NCBI GenBank assembly: GCA_015243575.1
Contig: CP042469.1
Location: forward strand, 4,616,929 to 4,680,928
DNA length: 64,000 bases
Direction of reading: 5' to 3'
DNA from: Clostridiales bacterium
GTDB taxonomy: Bacteria; Bacillota; Clostridia; Peptostreptococcales; Anaerovoracaceae
Part shown: positions 62,304 through 64,000 of the stretch, in pieces
Position numbering within the stretch: the first letter of the stretch is position 1
Layout of the letters: each line of letters starts with the position of its first letter
Translations under genes and position numbers: made by a program
The notes under the pieces: generated by a model
What the model saw: only the letters and a program-made list of their open reading frames with translations
What the model was told of the DNA's origin: nothing
The model's database searches: none

Positions 62304-62789
62304 ATGAGAGTGGGAGTTTTGTCAGATACTCATATACCAAGCAAGTCTAAGAGACTACCGGAGGAGCTAATAACAGCATTTGGGCAGGTGGACCATATTA
62401 TCCATTTAGGAGATATCATAAGTCAATCTGTGCTGGACGAGCTTGGGACGCTGGCCCCTGTTACAGCTGTTTCGGGTAATGCAGACCCAGAGCAGCTAAA
62501 GCAAGAGCTAGGAACGAAGAAGTTGATCAATCTGGGAGGATTTCTCATCGGAATTGTTCATGGGCACGGAACGTCAGGCAAAACAGCAGACCGTGCATTC
62601 CGAGCATTTGCCGGAGATGATGTGGATTGCATTCTATTTGGACACAGTCACATTCCATTGTGCGAATTCAGAGAAAGAATCCTAATGTTTAATCCGGGCT
62701 CCCCAACGGATAAAAGGCGCAATAGATTCTATTCCTTCGGAATATTGGAACTTGATACAGAGATTAAGGCAAGGCATTACTTTTTTTGA
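62304..62789 (+). CDS. YfcE/MJ0936-family metallophosphoesterase
   Basis: The 161-residue protein has the calcineurin-like phosphoesterase motifs in order: SDTH (residues 7-10), HLGDI, SGNAD, HGHG and GHSH, enough to bind two metal ions. Family members hydrolyse phosphodiesters, but the physiological substrate is unknown. The ATG at 62304 follows AAAGGGGATGAAAGT; an upstream in-frame start at 62271 has no ribosome site. It stands alone between divergent topB and the DeoR-type gene. Confidence 0.9.
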   Translation: MRVGVLSDTHIPSKSKRLPEELITAFGQVDHIIHLGDIISQSVLDELGTLAPVTAVSGNADPEQLKQELGTKKLINLGGFLIGIVHGHGTSGKTADRAFRAFAGDDVDCILFGHSHIPLCEFRERILMFNPGSPTDKRRNRFYSFGILELDTEIKARHYFF

Positions 62790-62907
62790 TTGTAGCCCCA
62801 AGGGCCTTTCGATCGTCAAGCTTGCTTGGCGGTCTCTTATTATGGGTCCTGCTTAAAATCTGTTTTTTCTTATGGATAATTCCTTGTAAAGTGATGGTTA
62901 AATTTAT

Positions 62908-62936
62908 TTGATTTATGTGGATAAGTTGTATATAAT
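62908..62936 (+). promoter_or_regulatory. Promoter of the DeoR-type gene
   Basis: TTGATT (62908-62913), 17 bp, TATAAT (62931-62936), about 90 bases before the start. Confidence 0.65.
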
Positions 62937-63027
62937 ATAACGTATAAATAAGAATACGTTTCGACGAGTTCATTTGATAAAAAAATAAATATGTTTACGA
63001 AACATGAATGTTTCAAAGGAGTTGTTT

Positions 63028-63786
63028 ATGAGATCTAAAAGAATCAGTGATATTGAAGATTATATTTATGAGAATAAAACGGTCACACTGGACCAGCTTT
63101 GCAGAGTCTTCGATGTCTCTAAGAACACGATTCGTCGGGATTTAAAGGAAATTATCTCAGGCGGAAATTTTAAGAAGATTTATGGTGGCATTACGGTAAA
63201 GGATAATAAGGATTTGTTGCCCTTTAGCGAAAGAAACATCAGTAACCTTGATGCTAAGAAAAAAATTGCGGCTAAGGCAGCAGAGCTGGTTGAGGACAGC
63301 GACGTAATTTTCATCGATTCAGGAACTACCACAATCCATATGATCGATTTTATTAAGGAAAAGAAGAATCTGACGATTATTACAAATAACCTGGAAGTAA
63401 TGATTCGTGTGATTCCTTATGAGAACATTAAGCTGATCTCCCTCTCAGGAGAGCTCGACAGAAATACACTGTCCTTTACAGGGGATACGGCTTCTGCTGT
63501 TTTGAAAAGCTATAACATTTCAAAGGCATTTATGGCCTCCGCAGGAGTTTCTATCAATGGTGGTGTTACCAATTCGTCTACAAAAGAGTATGATATTAAA
63601 TCCACCGCAGTCAAACGGAGCAATTCGGTTTACCTGCTGACCAGTGAAGACAAGTTTAACCTTGTTGCAATCATGACGTACTGTACACTGGATAAGCTGA
63701 CCGGCATTATAACCGATGGACATCCGCCGCAGGACATCCATGATTTCATGACAGATCATGGTATGGATTTAATCATTGCACGGTAA
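63028..63786 (+). CDS. DeoR/GlpR-family transcriptional regulator
   Basis: The ATG at 63028 follows AAAGGAG by 7 bases and gives 252 residues; the ATG at 63004 lacks a site. The N-terminal winged helix contains the family signature around VSKNTIRRDL (residues 30-39). The C-terminal sugar-phosphate isomerase-like sensor has DSGTTTIHM and ITNNLEV. Members usually repress sugar-uptake or catabolism genes and respond to a phosphorylated sugar. The likely target genes are not visible here: the next gene is on the opposite strand, so the regulated operon cannot be named. Confidence 0.92.
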   Translation: MRSKRISDIEDYIYENKTVTLDQLCRVFDVSKNTIRRDLKEIISGGNFKKIYGGITVKDNKDLLPFSERNISNLDAKKKIAAKAAELVEDSDVIFIDSGTTTIHMIDFIKEKKNLTIITNNLEVMIRVIPYENIKLISLSGELDRNTLSFTGDTASAVLKSYNISKAFMASAGVSINGGVTNSSTKEYDIKSTAVKRSNSVYLLTSEDKFNLVAIMTYCTLDKLTGIITDGHPPQDIHDFMTDHGMDLIIAR

Positions 63787-63822
63787 GGTGCGGAATAAAA
63801 ACTTTCTAGTTAATGAGTGTAA

Positions 63823-63854
63823 AAAGACGCTGCTCCCTAAGGAGCAGCGTCTTC
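63823..63854. terminator. Bidirectional terminator after the DeoR-type gene
   Basis: AAGACGCTGCTCC, loop CTAA, GGAGCAGCGTCTT; A run before and a pyrimidine-rich tail after. It also serves the converging minus-strand gene. Confidence 0.88.
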
Positions 63855-63859
63855 CTATT

Positions 63860-64000
63860 CTAAGTATAATCTTTCAATCCAACACATGGAATGTCTGATT
63901 GGTTAAACCACCACCACGCAGCCAATGAGGCAGACGAGAGTGCGGTGACCAGCACAGCTAGCCCCAATATCCCATCTCCCCAGGGAAGGGAAGCAAGTGA
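63860..64000 (-). CDS. 3' end of a probable membrane protein, partial
   Basis: The minus strand is open from the window edge to a TAG at 63860-63862, giving the last 46 residues of a protein. They contain a hydrophobic stretch (GILGLAVLVTALSSASLAA) followed by WWWFNQSD and a short polar tail. The position right beside a bidirectional terminator supports a real gene end. Too little is visible to name the family. Confidence 0.5.
   Translation of the reverse strand, partial: SLASLPWGDGILGLAVLVTALSSASLAAWWWFNQSDIPCVGLKDYT

Overview
The window reads as a chromosome segment of an anaerobic, spore-forming member of the Clostridia. The supporting evidence is a spoIIID gene, a pyruvate:ferredoxin oxidoreductase, a fermentative arginine deiminase operon, Firmicutes-type rRNA processing stems, an S-layer-homology surface protein, and many TTG starts behind strong GGAGG sites. 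I did not assign a genus.

Layout. 1-2317 is the 3' part of a Cache-PAS-GGDEF-EAL protein, followed by a doubtful small ORF and spoIIID on the minus strand. 3335-12165 is an arginine/carbamoyl-phosphate cluster, argC-argJ-argB-argD-carA-carB, behind a vegetative promoter and a likely ArgR box. 12445-14742 holds an MreB/Mbl protein and a THUMP-type rRNA methyltransferase. 14917-16522 is a DUF1836 gene coupled to ornithine carbamoyltransferase. An intact ISLre2-type insertion sequence (16744-18300, 9-bp target duplication) follows. Next come a MocR/GntR-type regulator with a degraded PLP site and a catabolic arginine operon, argF2/arcB-arcA-arcC (20230-23568). An AI-2E-family permease (minus) and PFOR close the first half.

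29500-57740 is dominated by three co-directional rRNA operons. rrn1 and rrn3 carry tRNA-Ala(UGC) in the spacer and rrn2 does not. rrn2 is preceded by four tandem ~130-bp promoter repeats plus the common proximal promoter, and by a decayed ISNCY-type element. All three operons are followed by arrays of short repeats, each ending in a copy of the 5S 3' tail and most capped by a separate intrinsic terminator. Between rrn2 and rrn3 lies one ~7.1-kb gene for a secreted, S-layer-anchored family 8 polysaccharide lyase with many accessory domains. Several indels in conserved rRNA positions look like consensus errors.

The right end carries a tocopherol-cyclase-like protein, a small membrane protein, a Nudix hydrolase, topoisomerase III (minus), a YfcE-type phosphoesterase, a DeoR-type regulator and the 3' end of a minus-strand membrane protein.

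How the genes fit together: the left half both makes arginine (argCJBD, carAB, argF) and burns it for ATP (arcA, arcB, arcC). Two closely similar carbamoyltransferases sit on either side of a regulator and a recent IS. The most unusual structures are the tandem rrn promoters, the 5S-tail/terminator arrays, and the PLP-site-less MocR homologue.
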